Shown piece by piece: positions 16,631-26,288 of a DNA stretch of 44,908 nucleotides. The first letter of the stretch is position 1. Each line of letters begins with the position of its first letter. A program made the position numbers and the translations under genes. Source of the stretch: Bacillota bacterium (GTDB lineage: Bacteria > Bacillota > Clostridia > Tissierellales > Peptoniphilaceae); the NCBI GenBank assembly GCA_028724185.1, contig JAQYDN010000014.1, positions 1 through 44,908 of the forward strand. Reading direction: 5' to 3'. The notes under the pieces were generated by a model. The model did no database searches. It had not been told where the DNA came from and saw nothing but the letters and a program-made list of their open reading frames with translations.

Positions 16631-18409
16631 TCACTCCTCTATGACGCGAATATGCACCTCTTCGAGTTGTTTCTCGGAAAGTTCCACCGGCGCTCCGGTG
16701 AGCAAATCGCTCGCCGACTGCGTCTTTGGAAATGCAATGACATGACGCATATTCTTCTCGCCCGTTAATAACATAATCAGGCGATCGAGTCCATAAGCCA
16801 GCCCTCCGTGTGGCGGAGCTCCATACTTAAACGCTTCGATCAGGAAACCGAATTTTTCCATCGCTTCTTCTTCGCTGAATCCCAACGCCTTAAACATCCT
16901 CTCCTGGACGTCGCTGTCGTGGATACGAATCGAACCGCCGCCCATTTCGTCGCCGTTGATGACGATGTCGTAAGCTTTCGCGCGACAATTCGCGGGATCG
17001 GATTCGATCTTATCCAAGTCTTCGTCCATCGGAGATGTAAAGGGATGGTGTTTCGCCACGTAGCGTCCTTCTTCCTCGTCGTATTCGAATAACGGAAATT
17101 CGACGATCCAAAGCGGCGCGATCACATCTTCGGGGATCAGGTCCATTTCATCCGCGATGTGATTTCTCAAATTACCGAGCGCGGCGTAGACGACGCTGTT
17201 TTTATCGGCGACGAATAAGATCAAGTCGCCTCGTTTTGCTTGAACGTCGTCGATAATCTGTTGTGCCTTCTCCTCGCCTATAAATTTGAGAATCGGCGAT
17301 TGGATTCCGTCTTCTTTTACCTTCATCCAAGCGAGGCCCTTGGCCTTGAAGTCTTTGACGAATGCCTCCAATTTGTCGATTTTTTTACGCGAATAGAACG
17401 ACTCTCCGCCCTTTACGACGATCGCACGGACGCTTCCTCCGTCCTCGACCGCACCGGAAAAGACTTTGAAGTCACAATCCTTGACGATATCCGAGACATC
17501 TTGAAGTTCCATGCCGAAACGAACATCCGGCTTGTCGACGCCGTATCGATCCATCGCCTCACGGTAGGTCATGCGGTCGAAGGGAATGTTTAAATCGACG
17601 TCTAAAATTTCCTTAAACAACATCTTGAGGTACCGTTCGTTAATGGCGATGATATCATCCGCCTCGACAAAGCTGAGTTCCATGTCGATCTGCGTAAACT
17701 CCGGTTGACGATTGAAACGAAGGTCTTCGTCGCGGAAACATCTCGCGATTTGAATATAGCGATCGAAACCCGCCACCATAAGCAGCTGTTTCATTAATTG
17801 CGGGGACTGAGGCAAGGCGTAGAAGGAACCTTCGTGAATGCGACTCGGCACGAGGTAGTCTCTCGCGCCCTCGGGAGTCGGCTTATTCAACATCGGGGTC
17901 TCGACTTCTACGAAACCCTCGTCGTAGAAAAAGTCCCGCGTTAATTTATATACCCAAGATCTGGTTCGTAAAACAGATTGGCTGTGCGGTTTACGCAAAT
18001 CCAACGTACGATATTTTAATCGCAGGTCGTCGGAGACATCGTCGTCGTCCTTGACGTAGATGGGCGGAACCTCCGATTCAGAGAGAATCTTCAGTTCGCT
18101 CGCCAATATTTCGATACGTCCCGTGGGAATTTTTTCATTGACGGAACTGCGCTTGCGCACGGTGCCCTTGACGGCGACGACATATTCCGAGCGCAGAGAC
18201 GTCGCCTTATCGAAGACCGTCTCGTCCTCTTCGCTGTCGAAAACGACTTGAACGATACCCGTGTAATCGCGGACGTCCGTAAACACGAGGGCGCCCAAGT
18301 TTCTCGATTTTTGAACCCATCCCATCACGACGACGGTCTCGTCGATATGTTCCTCACGTAATGTTCCGCATAAATGGCTGCGCTTCAACGCGCCGAGAGA
18401 TTCTCCCAT
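16631..18409 (-). CDS. aspS: Aspartyl-tRNA synthetase
   Basis: AspRS charges tRNA-Asp. The 592-residue product has the N-terminal anticodon-binding OB fold (GWVQKSRNLGALVFTDVRD), class II motif 2 (RCFRDEDLRFNRQPEFTQID), the bacterial GAD insertion, and motif 3 (GLAYGLDRLIMLL) near the C-terminus. I start at 18409 (MGESLGALKRSH), 4 bases after AGGAGG; an open frame continuing upstream lies inside the preceding gene. Whether it also charges tRNA-Asn cannot be settled here; asnA under a T-box shows the cell makes free asparagine. Confidence 0.96.
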   Translation of the reverse strand: MGESLGALKRSHLCGTLREEHIDETVVVMGWVQKSRNLGALVFTDVRDYTGIVQVVFDSEEDETVFDKATSLRSEYVVAVKGTVRKRSSVNEKIPTGRIEILASELKILSESEVPPIYVKDDDDVSDDLRLKYRTLDLRKPHSQSVLRTRSWVYKLTRDFFYDEGFVEVETPMLNKPTPEGARDYLVPSRIHEGSFYALPQSPQLMKQLLMVAGFDRYIQIARCFRDEDLRFNRQPEFTQIDMELSFVEADDIIAINERYLKMLFKEILDVDLNIPFDRMTYREAMDRYGVDKPDVRFGMELQDVSDIVKDCDFKVFSGAVEDGGSVRAIVVKGGESFYSRKKIDKLEAFVKDFKAKGLAWMKVKEDGIQSPILKFIGEEKAQQIIDDVQAKRGDLILFVADKNSVVYAALGNLRNHIADEMDLIPEDVIAPLWIVEFPLFEYDEEEGRYVAKHHPFTSPMDEDLDKIESDPANCRAKAYDIVINGDEMGGGSIRIHDSDVQERMFKALGFSEEEAMEKFGFLIEAFKYGAPPHGGLAYGLDRLIMLLTGEKNMRHVIAFPKTQSASDLLTGAPVELSEKQLEEVHIRVIEE

Positions 18410-18417
18410 GATTCCTC

Positions 18418-19950
18418 CTAACAAATTCTTTCGTCTATCTTCTTTTGCCAATACATCTTTTCGTCGCCCTCGGATTGATCGGCGAGCGCCTGCCATATAT
18501 ATTTTGCCCCGTGATCCATACCCTGGCAGCCCGCCAAGAGCAGCACGTCGCCGGGCTCAACTTTCGATTGAATCCTATCGATCGCCTCTTTTAAGTTGTC
18601 GATGACGGGAATATCGTAGCCCGCTTTTTGCATTTCACGTTGAAATGCCTCGAGTTCCCCGTCCGTCACGGCGTCCTTCGACGAGACGACCTCGACACTT
18701 TTCGTCGCGATAAAATTCTCTAAGGGCAGTTTAGGCATCCACTTGACGGTCTCTTCCGCATTTTCTCTATTGAGTTCTGCACCCCTGCCGCCTCGAATCG
18801 CGTACAAAATGTGTAGGCGGTCGTAGTCCATGCGGCAGAGCGTCTCTAAGGTGACGTCGATATTTTTAACGTTGGCGTAGTGATCGTCGATGATCATATA
18901 ATCTTTATTATAGATCAATTCAAATCGTCTTTCGACCCCTTTAAATTCGTGGAGCGCTCCCCGAATGACCGACTCGTCGATTCCCGCGAGGAGGCCGAAG
19001 GTAATGGCGATCATGGCATTTAAGACGGAGTGGTATCCCGCGACCTGAAGATCGATAGAAAACTCCGTTTTTTTAAGAGACCAATCGTCCGTCGTTCGAT
19101 CTTCCGTGACCACGTAGTTAAACGTCGGAAAGCCGCTCGAAATATCGATATCGCGGATTCCGATCAATGCCTCTTCCTCGATTCCCGCCGTAAAGACCTG
19201 ACCTTCGGTCTGATCTACCAAACCCTTGATCAGCGGTGCATCGATATTTAAGACGACCGCGGTCTTATGCTCGGCGTGGCGAATCAAGCGACTTTTAAAG
19301 TGAAAATAATTTTCAAAGGTTCCGTGCTGTTCCAAGTGTTCGACGGAAATATTGTTAAAGCTTACGATGTCGTAGTCGATGCCGCGGTTACGGTAAAGTT
19401 CCTGTGCCGAAGAGGAGACTTCCATCACCACGACGTCGATGCCGCTATCGGCCATGTTCCGCAAGTGACGTTGGAGGTGGATGGACTCCGGCGTCGTCAG
19501 GATGGAGGGAATCGACACGTCTTTATACTGTACTTCGACGGTTCCCACGACGCCTACCTCGTAGCCCGCCGCCTTAAAAATATCCCGTATCATATAAGCG
19601 GTCGACGTCTTCCCGTTGGTGGCGGTGACGCCGAGCACGGTCATCTCTCTCGACGGATGGCCATAAAATTCACACGCCAAATCGGCGAGCGCCATTCTCG
19701 GATTTTCCACGACGACCTGCGCGATATCCGAATCGACGATGTGGTCGACGACGGCGAGGCTCGCTCCCGACTCACGCGCCTTTTCTACGTAATCGTGTCC
19801 GTCCTGCAAAACGCCTTTCATCGCGACAAATATATCGCCCGAATGGATATCTCTCGAATCATTGGATATATGCTCAATCTCGGCATCCGGGTCGATGTCG
19901 CCTTTAATCTCCGAATACTCGATGACCTCTAACAACTTCTGTAACTTCAT
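18418..19950 (-). CDS. Divergent MurE-like Mur ligase
   Basis: A 510-residue Mur ligase with the MurE layout: N-terminal UDP-binding domain (SNDSRDIHSGDIFVAMKG), central ATPase domain with the P-loop VTATNGKTSTAYMI, LTTPES, and the lysine of HFKSRLI that is normally carbamylated. The C-terminal domain departs from canonical MurE. The DNPR or DDPN amino-acid selection motif is not visible. The usual DYAHTPD is replaced by IDDHYANVK, and the GGDRDxxKRP region by IRGGRGAELNRENAE. The third residue may therefore be unusual, or this is a paralogue with another substrate. It overlaps hemZ by 4 bp and precedes aspS by 8 bp. Confidence 0.75.
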   Translation of the reverse strand: MKLQKLLEVIEYSEIKGDIDPDAEIEHISNDSRDIHSGDIFVAMKGVLQDGHDYVEKARESGASLAVVDHIVDSDIAQVVVENPRMALADLACEFYGHPSREMTVLGVTATNGKTSTAYMIRDIFKAAGYEVGVVGTVEVQYKDVSIPSILTTPESIHLQRHLRNMADSGIDVVVMEVSSSAQELYRNRGIDYDIVSFNNISVEHLEQHGTFENYFHFKSRLIRHAEHKTAVVLNIDAPLIKGLVDQTEGQVFTAGIEEEALIGIRDIDISSGFPTFNYVVTEDRTTDDWSLKKTEFSIDLQVAGYHSVLNAMIAITFGLLAGIDESVIRGALHEFKGVERRFELIYNKDYMIIDDHYANVKNIDVTLETLCRMDYDRLHILYAIRGGRGAELNRENAEETVKWMPKLPLENFIATKSVEVVSSKDAVTDGELEAFQREMQKAGYDIPVIDNLKEAIDRIQSKVEPGDVLLLAGCQGMDHGAKYIWQALADQSEGDEKMYWQKKIDERIC

Positions 19951-21326
19951 AAAACCTCTCTCAAAAATTTTGATTTCTTGGCGAGTACTTCTCCAAAACG
20001 GTCGGTATAATCCCGCAAATTTCTAAAATTCGAAAATTTTCGAATCGTCTTTCCATGGCGGTCGACGAGTTTCGATGTCGACGACATCCCCACGCCTATC
20101 ACCGAATGGATTTCTTCCATCATAATCATATTGTAAAGCGACTCCGTATCGCCCCGCGCAAAACCTATGTTGGAGCCGTTTCCCATGATGCGTTTTTGTC
20201 GATAGAGATAGTAGGGATGGTAATCCGCCTCGCGCATGCGCTTCATCGTGTAGATCTGCATGTTTCGGATGTTTTTTGTATAGACGCCTTCATTTTCGAA
20301 GATCTTCGATCCGTTTTTAAGTGACAGGACGTGCACCGTGATGTTTTCCGGTTCCATATCGATCAAGCGGTCGAAGGTATAGCGCACTTCGCTTAGACCT
20401 TCGTCTCCGAGACCTAAAATGACGTCCATATTCACCTCGAGGTCCGAATACGCCCTTACCTCCCGATACGCCCGTTCGATATCTTCTGCGCGATGAGGTC
20501 GCTTCACCTGTGCGAGCGTCCGGTCGACCATGGTCTGAGGATTGATGCTGATGCGCGTAACCGGGTAGTCCGAGAGCCTTTCGATCAAGGCCTTGTCGAT
20601 CGTCTCGGGACGGCCGGCCTCTAAGGTAAACTCCCTAGGAGACATGCCCTTAAAACGATCCAAAATAAGACTTAATTTCTCCAGTGCAATCGACGTCGGC
20701 GTTCCGCCGCCGATGTAAATGGTCGTCGGCGGCGTGCCCATTTTTTTCAAGACGAAATCCAACTCTTTTAGGAGGTATTTCATGTACTCATCCACCGCGT
20801 CGTGATTGTCGGAGCAAATCGTCGGATAACTGCAGTAATCACAGCGCGTCGCGCAAAACGGGACGTGAATATAGAGGGAGTAACCCTTGCCCTCGATGTC
20901 ACTCGTCTTTTTTGTCTCTAAAACGGCAATATTCATCAAGAGTTTGGCCGTCTCGGGATCTAAAAGGTACTCGTCGACGAGATACCTGAATGCCTTCTCA
21001 TCGCCCAATTCTTTGCGATATGTTTGCAAAAACTTGATGGGACGCGTCCCGGTCATGATTCCCCACAGGCAATCTTCTTTGTCCTCGTGCTCGACATCTC
21101 GCGCTATCCAAGAGGCTATCTTCCGCTTCGTCTCGAATTCGTCCCGATACGGAAAGGTCTTTTCAAATCGCTCGTCTCCTATGACGAGTACGACATGTTT
21201 TTCATCTTCCGTCGTGTCGATGGATAAAAATAACTCTCCCGATGTTTCATAATATGGAAAATAGATTCGAAGTAATTCATAAAATGTATGAATCTCCGAA
21301 TCTGTACCGTTTACAATCCGTATCAT
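19947..21326 (-). CDS. hemZ: Radical-SAM coproporphyrinogen dehydrogenase-like protein HemZ
   Basis: A HemN/HemZ-family radical SAM protein of 459 residues. After an N-terminal region of about 165 residues, the iron-sulfur motif CATRCDYCSY follows YSLYIHVPF, then IYIGGGTPTS and the family stretch NMDVILGLGDEG. The long N-terminal extension and the CxxxCxxC-SYPT form match HemZ rather than HemN or HemW. No other haem gene is in the window, so oxygen-independent coproporphyrinogen oxidation is assigned by family only. It overlaps both neighbours by 4 bp. Confidence 0.85.
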   Translation of the reverse strand: MIRIVNGTDSEIHTFYELLRIYFPYYETSGELFLSIDTTEDEKHVVLVIGDERFEKTFPYRDEFETKRKIASWIARDVEHEDKEDCLWGIMTGTRPIKFLQTYRKELGDEKAFRYLVDEYLLDPETAKLLMNIAVLETKKTSDIEGKGYSLYIHVPFCATRCDYCSYPTICSDNHDAVDEYMKYLLKELDFVLKKMGTPPTTIYIGGGTPTSIALEKLSLILDRFKGMSPREFTLEAGRPETIDKALIERLSDYPVTRISINPQTMVDRTLAQVKRPHRAEDIERAYREVRAYSDLEVNMDVILGLGDEGLSEVRYTFDRLIDMEPENITVHVLSLKNGSKIFENEGVYTKNIRNMQIYTMKRMREADYHPYYLYRQKRIMGNGSNIGFARGDTESLYNMIMMEEIHSVIGVGMSSTSKLVDRHGKTIRKFSNFRNLRDYTDRFGEVLAKKSKFLREVL

Positions 21327-21946
21327 AGGACTTGTCGCATATAGGGATTGATCCTTTTTTCAATTCCGATCGATGTTTCGGGACCGTGTCCGGACAATAC
21401 CCTTAAATTATCGTCGAGTTTTGACAGTCTATCGAGAGAACGCATCATTGCGCGCAGATCGCCTCCGGGGAAGTCGGTTCGACCGATGGATCCCTGAAAC
21501 AAGGTGTCGCCGCTCAACAACAGGTCGTCGTACTTATAGCAGGCCGAGCCCGGCGTGTGTCCCGGCGTCAATAAGACCTCTACCTTTCCACAATCGAGTT
21601 CGATGACATCCTTGTCTTTTAAGAGCACGTCGGGATCCCTATCCGGTACCTCGCCGCCCATCATCGCGATAAAATTGGGATCTTGGTGTCTGAAGTTTTC
21701 CAATTCGTCTTCGTGCATGTACACCTCGACGTCTAAAGCGTCGCGCACGCGATTGAGAGCGGAGACGTGATCACCGTGTGCATGCGTCAGTAAGATCGCC
21801 TCGATGTCGACGTTCAATTTGTCGACTTCGGCGAGGATTCTCGCGGAATCCGCACCGGGATCGACGATGAACCCCTTTAACATTTCTTGGTTGTAGACGA
21901 TATAACAGTTCGTCGTACCGCCTACTAAGACCATTTTATATGCCAT
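21323..21946 (-). CDS. Metallo-beta-lactamase fold hydrolase, glyoxalase II-like
   Basis: A compact 207-residue hydrolase with the metal-binding LTHAHGDHVSAL (HxHxDH) near residue 54, a second site histidine in LLTPGHTPGSACY near 128, the bridging Asp in LLSGDTLFQGSIGRTD, and a final SGHGPETSIG. Small clostridial proteins of this kind are often annotated hydroxyacylglutathione hydrolase, but glutathione is usually absent, so the substrate is unknown. It shares one base with dtd (TAATG) and overlaps hemZ by 4 bp. Confidence 0.9.
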   Translation of the reverse strand: MAYKMVLVGGTTNCYIVYNQEMLKGFIVDPGADSARILAEVDKLNVDIEAILLTHAHGDHVSALNRVRDALDVEVYMHEDELENFRHQDPNFIAMMGGEVPDRDPDVLLKDKDVIELDCGKVEVLLTPGHTPGSACYKYDDLLLSGDTLFQGSIGRTDFPGGDLRAMMRSLDRLSKLDDNLRVLSGHGPETSIGIEKRINPYMRQVL

Positions 21947-22395
21947 TAAAAGCTCCTTTCGCTATCCAATAAAATAGTGACCGGACCGTCTGCTACCATG
22001 TCAATTTGCATATCGGCTCCAAATTGACCTTTCGCGACGCGATGTCCCCTCGATTCGATGTAATCGATCAACTGCTCATACATCGGTTCCGAAACATCAC
22101 CTTTGGCGGCTCGAATATAGCTCGGACGGTTTCCCTTTCGACCGTCTCCGTACAGGGTGAATTGGCTGACAAGCATAATCTCGCCGCCGCTGTCGCCTAC
22201 ATTAATGTTCATGACACCTTCGTCGTCTTCGAAGACGCGAAGTCCTAGAATTTTCTTGCCGATGTAGGCGATATCCTTTTCGGTGTCTTCCGTCGATATG
22301 CCGACGAGAACCATGAGGCCTTCATCGATCGATGAGATACATTCTCCATCGACGCTCACGCTCGCTCGTTGAACTCGTTGAACGACAGCTCGCAT
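21946..22395 (-). CDS. dtd: D-aminoacyl-tRNA deacylase
   Basis: Dtd hydrolyses D-amino acids and glycine mischarged on tRNA. The 149-residue product begins MRAVVQRVQRASVSVDGE, has the active-site motif SQFTLYGD near residue 78 and the C-terminal cross-subunit motif GPVTILLD near 138. The normal partner gene relA lies 11 bp upstream. Confidence 0.97.
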   Translation of the reverse strand: MRAVVQRVQRASVSVDGECISSIDEGLMVLVGISTEDTEKDIAYIGKKILGLRVFEDDEGVMNINVGDSGGEIMLVSQFTLYGDGRKGNRPSYIRAAKGDVSEPMYEQLIDYIESRGHRVAKGQFGADMQIDMVADGPVTILLDSERSF

Positions 22396-22406
22396 GTTCT
22401 TCCTCC

Positions 22407-24566
22407 TTAGCCGCTAACTCGATACGCTTCCAAGACATTATCTATTTTTTCCAACTTCTTCAACAGCCTGTTCAGCTCCTCGATATGGTGAATGCGAACC
22501 GTCGTTCGCACGACGAGCATATCGTCCTTATCTTTTTTAGCTGATAAATTTTGTATATCCAGCTTGGCCTCGTGAATGTGATTGGCGACATCCGCCAAGA
22601 CATTGTTTTTATTGTCGGCCCGTACCTCGACCTCGGCGCTATAGGTTTCGCGTTCGTCGATATCCCATCTCGCCGGAATCAGTCTTTCCTCGTCTAAATT
22701 ATTCTTTAAATTAATGCAGTCCGAACGATGAATACTGACGCCGCGGCCCATCGTGATAAAGCCAACAATCTCATCTCCGGGAACCGGCGTGCAACATTTC
22801 GCGATGCGCGTCTTGACATTGTCGATTCCCTTGATGATGATCCCGCCGGTGTTGTGGTGATCCTTTTGCGTGACGTCGAGAGAGACATCGCCCATCGTCG
22901 CATACGTCCCTCTCTCTTCGCGCTTTTCTTCTTTCATATACTGGGTCAGCTTCGCCGTGACCTGTCTGACGCTTAAACTGCCGTATCCGATCTGGGCGTA
23001 GAGATCGTCGAGCGTGTCCAAGTTGAGTCTTTGGCGAATATCTTCCATCCACTCGTCTCGAATAAAATCCGACGGTTGATATCCGAGGCGCTTCGCCTCC
23101 TGTTCGATCATGGCTTGACCCTTGGTGATATTTTTATCGCGGTCTTTAACCTTAAAGTACTGTTTAATTTTGGTGCGTGCCTGCGGACTCGCGACGATCG
23201 AGAGCCAGTCCAGCGACGGTTCGGAATTTTTATTCGTTATAATTTCGACGATTTCGCCGTTTTTAAGCCTATGGCTCAACGACACGATGCGCCCGTTAAT
23301 CTTCGCACCGACACAGGTGTTGCCCACGGCCGTGTGCACGCGGTAGGCAAAGTCAATGGGCGTCGATTTATCGGGCAGATTGATGACGTCGCCGTTCGGC
23401 GTAAATACGAAGACTTCGTCCGCAAAAAAGTCGACCTTTAGCGTCTCCATAAACTCATTCGGATCTTTTAAGTCTTTTTGCCACTCGAGCAACTGTCTAA
23501 GCCAGGTCAAATTTTCGTCGAAACTGGTCGTCTTCTTGGCGCCTTCTTTATACTTCCAGTGCGCCGCGATCCCGTACTCGGCCGTCTTGTGCATCTCCCA
23601 CGTTCGAATCTGTACCTCAAATGTCTCGCCGTTGTCGTCGATAACCGTCGTGTGGAGCGACTGGTATTTATTCGGCTTCGGCATGGAGATATAGTCCTTA
23701 AAGCGCCCGGGGATCGGTCTGTACATCGTATGCACGACGCCGAGCGCGCCGTAGCAGTCCTTGACGTCATCGACCAGGATGCGAATCGCCTGAAGGTCGT
23801 AAATTTCTTCGAAGGTCTTTCCCTTCTTCATCATCTTTTTATAAATGCTGTAGAAATTTTTGGGACGACCCGTGATGTCGGCGGCGATACCCATGCGCTT
23901 TAATTGGTTCGAGACCTCTTTGATAAGTTCTTGTATCAGCGCTTCCCGTTCACTCAGCCTGCGATTGATCATATCGACGAGCTTGTAATAATTCTCGGGA
24001 TCCAAATAACGAAGCGACAAGTCTTCCAATTCGGATTTGACGCGGCTCATCCCCAAACGATCGGCGAGCGGCGCGTATATTTCTATCGTCTCGAGCGCCT
24101 TGTCGTGCTTCTTTTCGGGCGTCATATATTCGAGCGTGCGCATATTGTGCAAGCGGTCCGCGAACTTTACGATAATGACGCGGATATCTTTTGCCATGGC
24201 GAGAACCATTTTTCGAATATTTTCGGCCTGTTTTTCCTGTTTCGTCTGGTAGGAGAGCATCTTTAATTTCGTGACGCCATCTACCAAGTCGGCGACTTCT
24301 TCGCCGAATTTTTCCTTGACATCTTCATATGTGACATCGGTATCTTCGATGGTGTCGTGGAGCAAGCCCGCAATGATCGTCGGAACGTCCATGTTCATTT
24401 CCGCTAAAATCAGCGCGACGTTCAGGGGGTGAATAATATAATCCTCCCCCGAATTTCTCTTTTGACCTTGATGGTGTTTTTCGGCAAACGTGTACGCCTC
24501 ATATATTTTATCCGTATCCGCTTCCGGATTATATGACAGTATCTTGTCTATTAATTTTTGAATCAT
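22407..24566 (-). CDS. relA: Bifunctional (p)ppGpp synthetase/hydrolase, RelA/SpoT family
   Basis: It makes and breaks the alarmone (p)ppGpp. The 719-residue protein has the HD hydrolase domain with HDTIED at residues 70-75, the synthetase domain with RPKNFYSIYKKM near 240 and KPNKYQSLHTTV near 300, a TGS domain (FTPNGDVINLPDKSTPIDFA), a zinc-finger-like region and a C-terminal ACT domain. Both catalytic domains keep their key residues, so both activities are expected. The ATG directly follows the recJ stop. Confidence 0.97.
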   Translation of the reverse strand: MIQKLIDKILSYNPEADTDKIYEAYTFAEKHHQGQKRNSGEDYIIHPLNVALILAEMNMDVPTIIAGLLHDTIEDTDVTYEDVKEKFGEEVADLVDGVTKLKMLSYQTKQEKQAENIRKMVLAMAKDIRVIIVKFADRLHNMRTLEYMTPEKKHDKALETIEIYAPLADRLGMSRVKSELEDLSLRYLDPENYYKLVDMINRRLSEREALIQELIKEVSNQLKRMGIAADITGRPKNFYSIYKKMMKKGKTFEEIYDLQAIRILVDDVKDCYGALGVVHTMYRPIPGRFKDYISMPKPNKYQSLHTTVIDDNGETFEVQIRTWEMHKTAEYGIAAHWKYKEGAKKTTSFDENLTWLRQLLEWQKDLKDPNEFMETLKVDFFADEVFVFTPNGDVINLPDKSTPIDFAYRVHTAVGNTCVGAKINGRIVSLSHRLKNGEIVEIITNKNSEPSLDWLSIVASPQARTKIKQYFKVKDRDKNITKGQAMIEQEAKRLGYQPSDFIRDEWMEDIRQRLNLDTLDDLYAQIGYGSLSVRQVTAKLTQYMKEEKREERGTYATMGDVSLDVTQKDHHNTGGIIIKGIDNVKTRIAKCCTPVPGDEIVGFITMGRGVSIHRSDCINLKNNLDEERLIPARWDIDERETYSAEVEVRADNKNNVLADVANHIHEAKLDIQNLSAKKDKDDMLVVRTTVRIHHIEELNRLLKKLEKIDNVLEAYRVSG

Positions 24567-26288
24567 TTAATCACCATATTTAGATTGTCGTAACTCTTCG
24601 ATTTGAAACTGCAGTGTGTTCTTATTTTGAAAAGTGTCAATTTTCGGAAAATAGGCTATATCGACTTTGCACGTCCCGTCGGGCCTTCGAATCGCATCCA
24701 TCAACGGGAGAAACTCGTCGGCCGGTCGAAACATAATGCCATCGTAGGTCCTATTTTTATAGACGAGGGCGAGCTTGATCACATTTCTGTTTTTCCCAAG
24801 TATTCGGTAGCGACCGATATAGACACCTGTCGCCCCGAAAAGCGGCTTCGGATTGCCGTTGCCGAAGGGTTGGAAGCGATCCAGGCGCTCGACCGTCTCC
24901 TCGCTCACCCGATCGAGCGGTAAGACGACATCCAAGCGGACGCGAGGCACTAAATCTCTCGGATCCAAGGTACACTTTTCCAAGACGTCCAGTTTAAACG
25001 GCACGAACTGATCTCTGGGTAAGCTCAGGCCACAGGCCATGGCGTGTCCCCCGAACGAGGTGAGATAATGCGCGCTCTTTCGGACGCTTTCCACTATATT
25101 ATACCCATCGATGCTCCGCCCCGAACCTTTCAGGCCTTTTTCTCCTCTCGAGATGACGATACAGGGTCTATTGTATTTCCCCTTGAGTTTTCCGGCGACG
25201 ATGCCCGCGATGCTCTCGTCGATGGTTTCATCTTTTAGGATATAAAACAACTGCTCCCGCTCTTTCGGGTTTTCCAACTGCATCTCCAGGCGCTTCGTCC
25301 CTTCGGCGGTCAGTTCCTGACGTCTTGCATTTAAATCTCTGAGATAGGTCGCCGTCTTCTTGGCGAATTCTCTGTCCTCGGTCAAAAACAGCTCGACCGC
25401 GCGCTTCGCCGTCTCGAGTCGACCCGCCGCATTGATCGTCGGACCGATGATAAATCCGATGTGGTAGGCGCGAATATCGCCGTGAATGGCCGAGGCCTCT
25501 CTCAACGCGTTGAAGCCGATATGCTCCGTTTCGTTCAAGCGCCGCAACCCTTCGACGACGAGGTCTCTGTTTTCATCCTGAAGTATCATGACGTCGCAAA
25601 TCGTCGCCATGGCGGCAAAACCGACGAGGTCGGGATCCATCTCTTCCAATTTCCCGGAAATACTATATAAATAGTTTATGAAATAATAGGCTAACGCGCC
25701 ACCACATAATTCCTTGAAGGGATAGGGACAGTCCGATTGATGCGGATTGATGATGGCGTCGGCTTCGGGCAATCTTTCGCGACCGTCTTTTTTTATAATC
25801 TGATGGTGGTCGATGACGATAACTTTTATATTTAAGGCTTGCGCGCGCTCAATCGCATCGAACTGTGCGATTCCGTTATCGCAGGTAATAATCAGCTCGA
25901 CGCCGTCCCGTGCGGCCTTCTCGGACATATCGACTTGCATGCCGTATCCGTCCTTGCGCCGGTGCGGTATGTCGTAATCGACCTCGTAGCCGAGCGCGGA
26001 AAGGCCCTTGACGAGAATCGTCGTGCTCATGGCCCCGTCGCAGTCGTAGTCCCCGATGATCCGGATCTTACCCTCTGTCTTGCGCACGATATTTCCCGCC
26101 TTAACCATATCTTTCATAGTAATCGCCGAGTGAATGTGCTCCATCGAAGGAGACATATAGGCTTTTATTTTTTTCGTCGTGTCGACGCCGCGATTTAAGA
26201 GTAGGCGATACTCCCATTCAAAGAGTCCCAAGGCGCGAAAGTCGATCTCCTCCTTCGGAGGATCATTTTTTATCGACCAATACTTCAT
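24567..26288 (-). CDS. recJ: Single-stranded-DNA-specific exonuclease RecJ
   Basis: RecJ digests single-stranded DNA 5' to 3' in recombination and repair. The 573-residue product has the DHH-superfamily metal motifs GDYDCDGAMST (residues 79-89) and IDHHQI (159-164), an earlier CDNGI, the DHHA1 signature GGHAMACGLSL near residue 417, and a C-terminal OB-like region. Its ATG overlaps the scfB stop (ATGA). It is somewhat shorter than many Firmicute RecJ proteins but all catalytic parts are present. Confidence 0.96.
   Translation of the reverse strand: MKYWSIKNDPPKEEIDFRALGLFEWEYRLLLNRGVDTTKKIKAYMSPSMEHIHSAITMKDMVKAGNIVRKTEGKIRIIGDYDCDGAMSTTILVKGLSALGYEVDYDIPHRRKDGYGMQVDMSEKAARDGVELIITCDNGIAQFDAIERAQALNIKVIVIDHHQIIKKDGRERLPEADAIINPHQSDCPYPFKELCGGALAYYFINYLYSISGKLEEMDPDLVGFAAMATICDVMILQDENRDLVVEGLRRLNETEHIGFNALREASAIHGDIRAYHIGFIIGPTINAAGRLETAKRAVELFLTEDREFAKKTATYLRDLNARRQELTAEGTKRLEMQLENPKEREQLFYILKDETIDESIAGIVAGKLKGKYNRPCIVISRGEKGLKGSGRSIDGYNIVESVRKSAHYLTSFGGHAMACGLSLPRDQFVPFKLDVLEKCTLDPRDLVPRVRLDVVLPLDRVSEETVERLDRFQPFGNGNPKPLFGATGVYIGRYRILGKNRNVIKLALVYKNRTYDGIMFRPADEFLPLMDAIRRPDGTCKVDIAYFPKIDTFQNKNTLQFQIEELRQSKYGD

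Noticed and set aside
18410-18496. N-terminal extension of AspRS up to 18496
   Set aside because: It overlaps the murE-like gene, adds basic residues absent from the family, and AGGAGG precedes the ATG at 18409.
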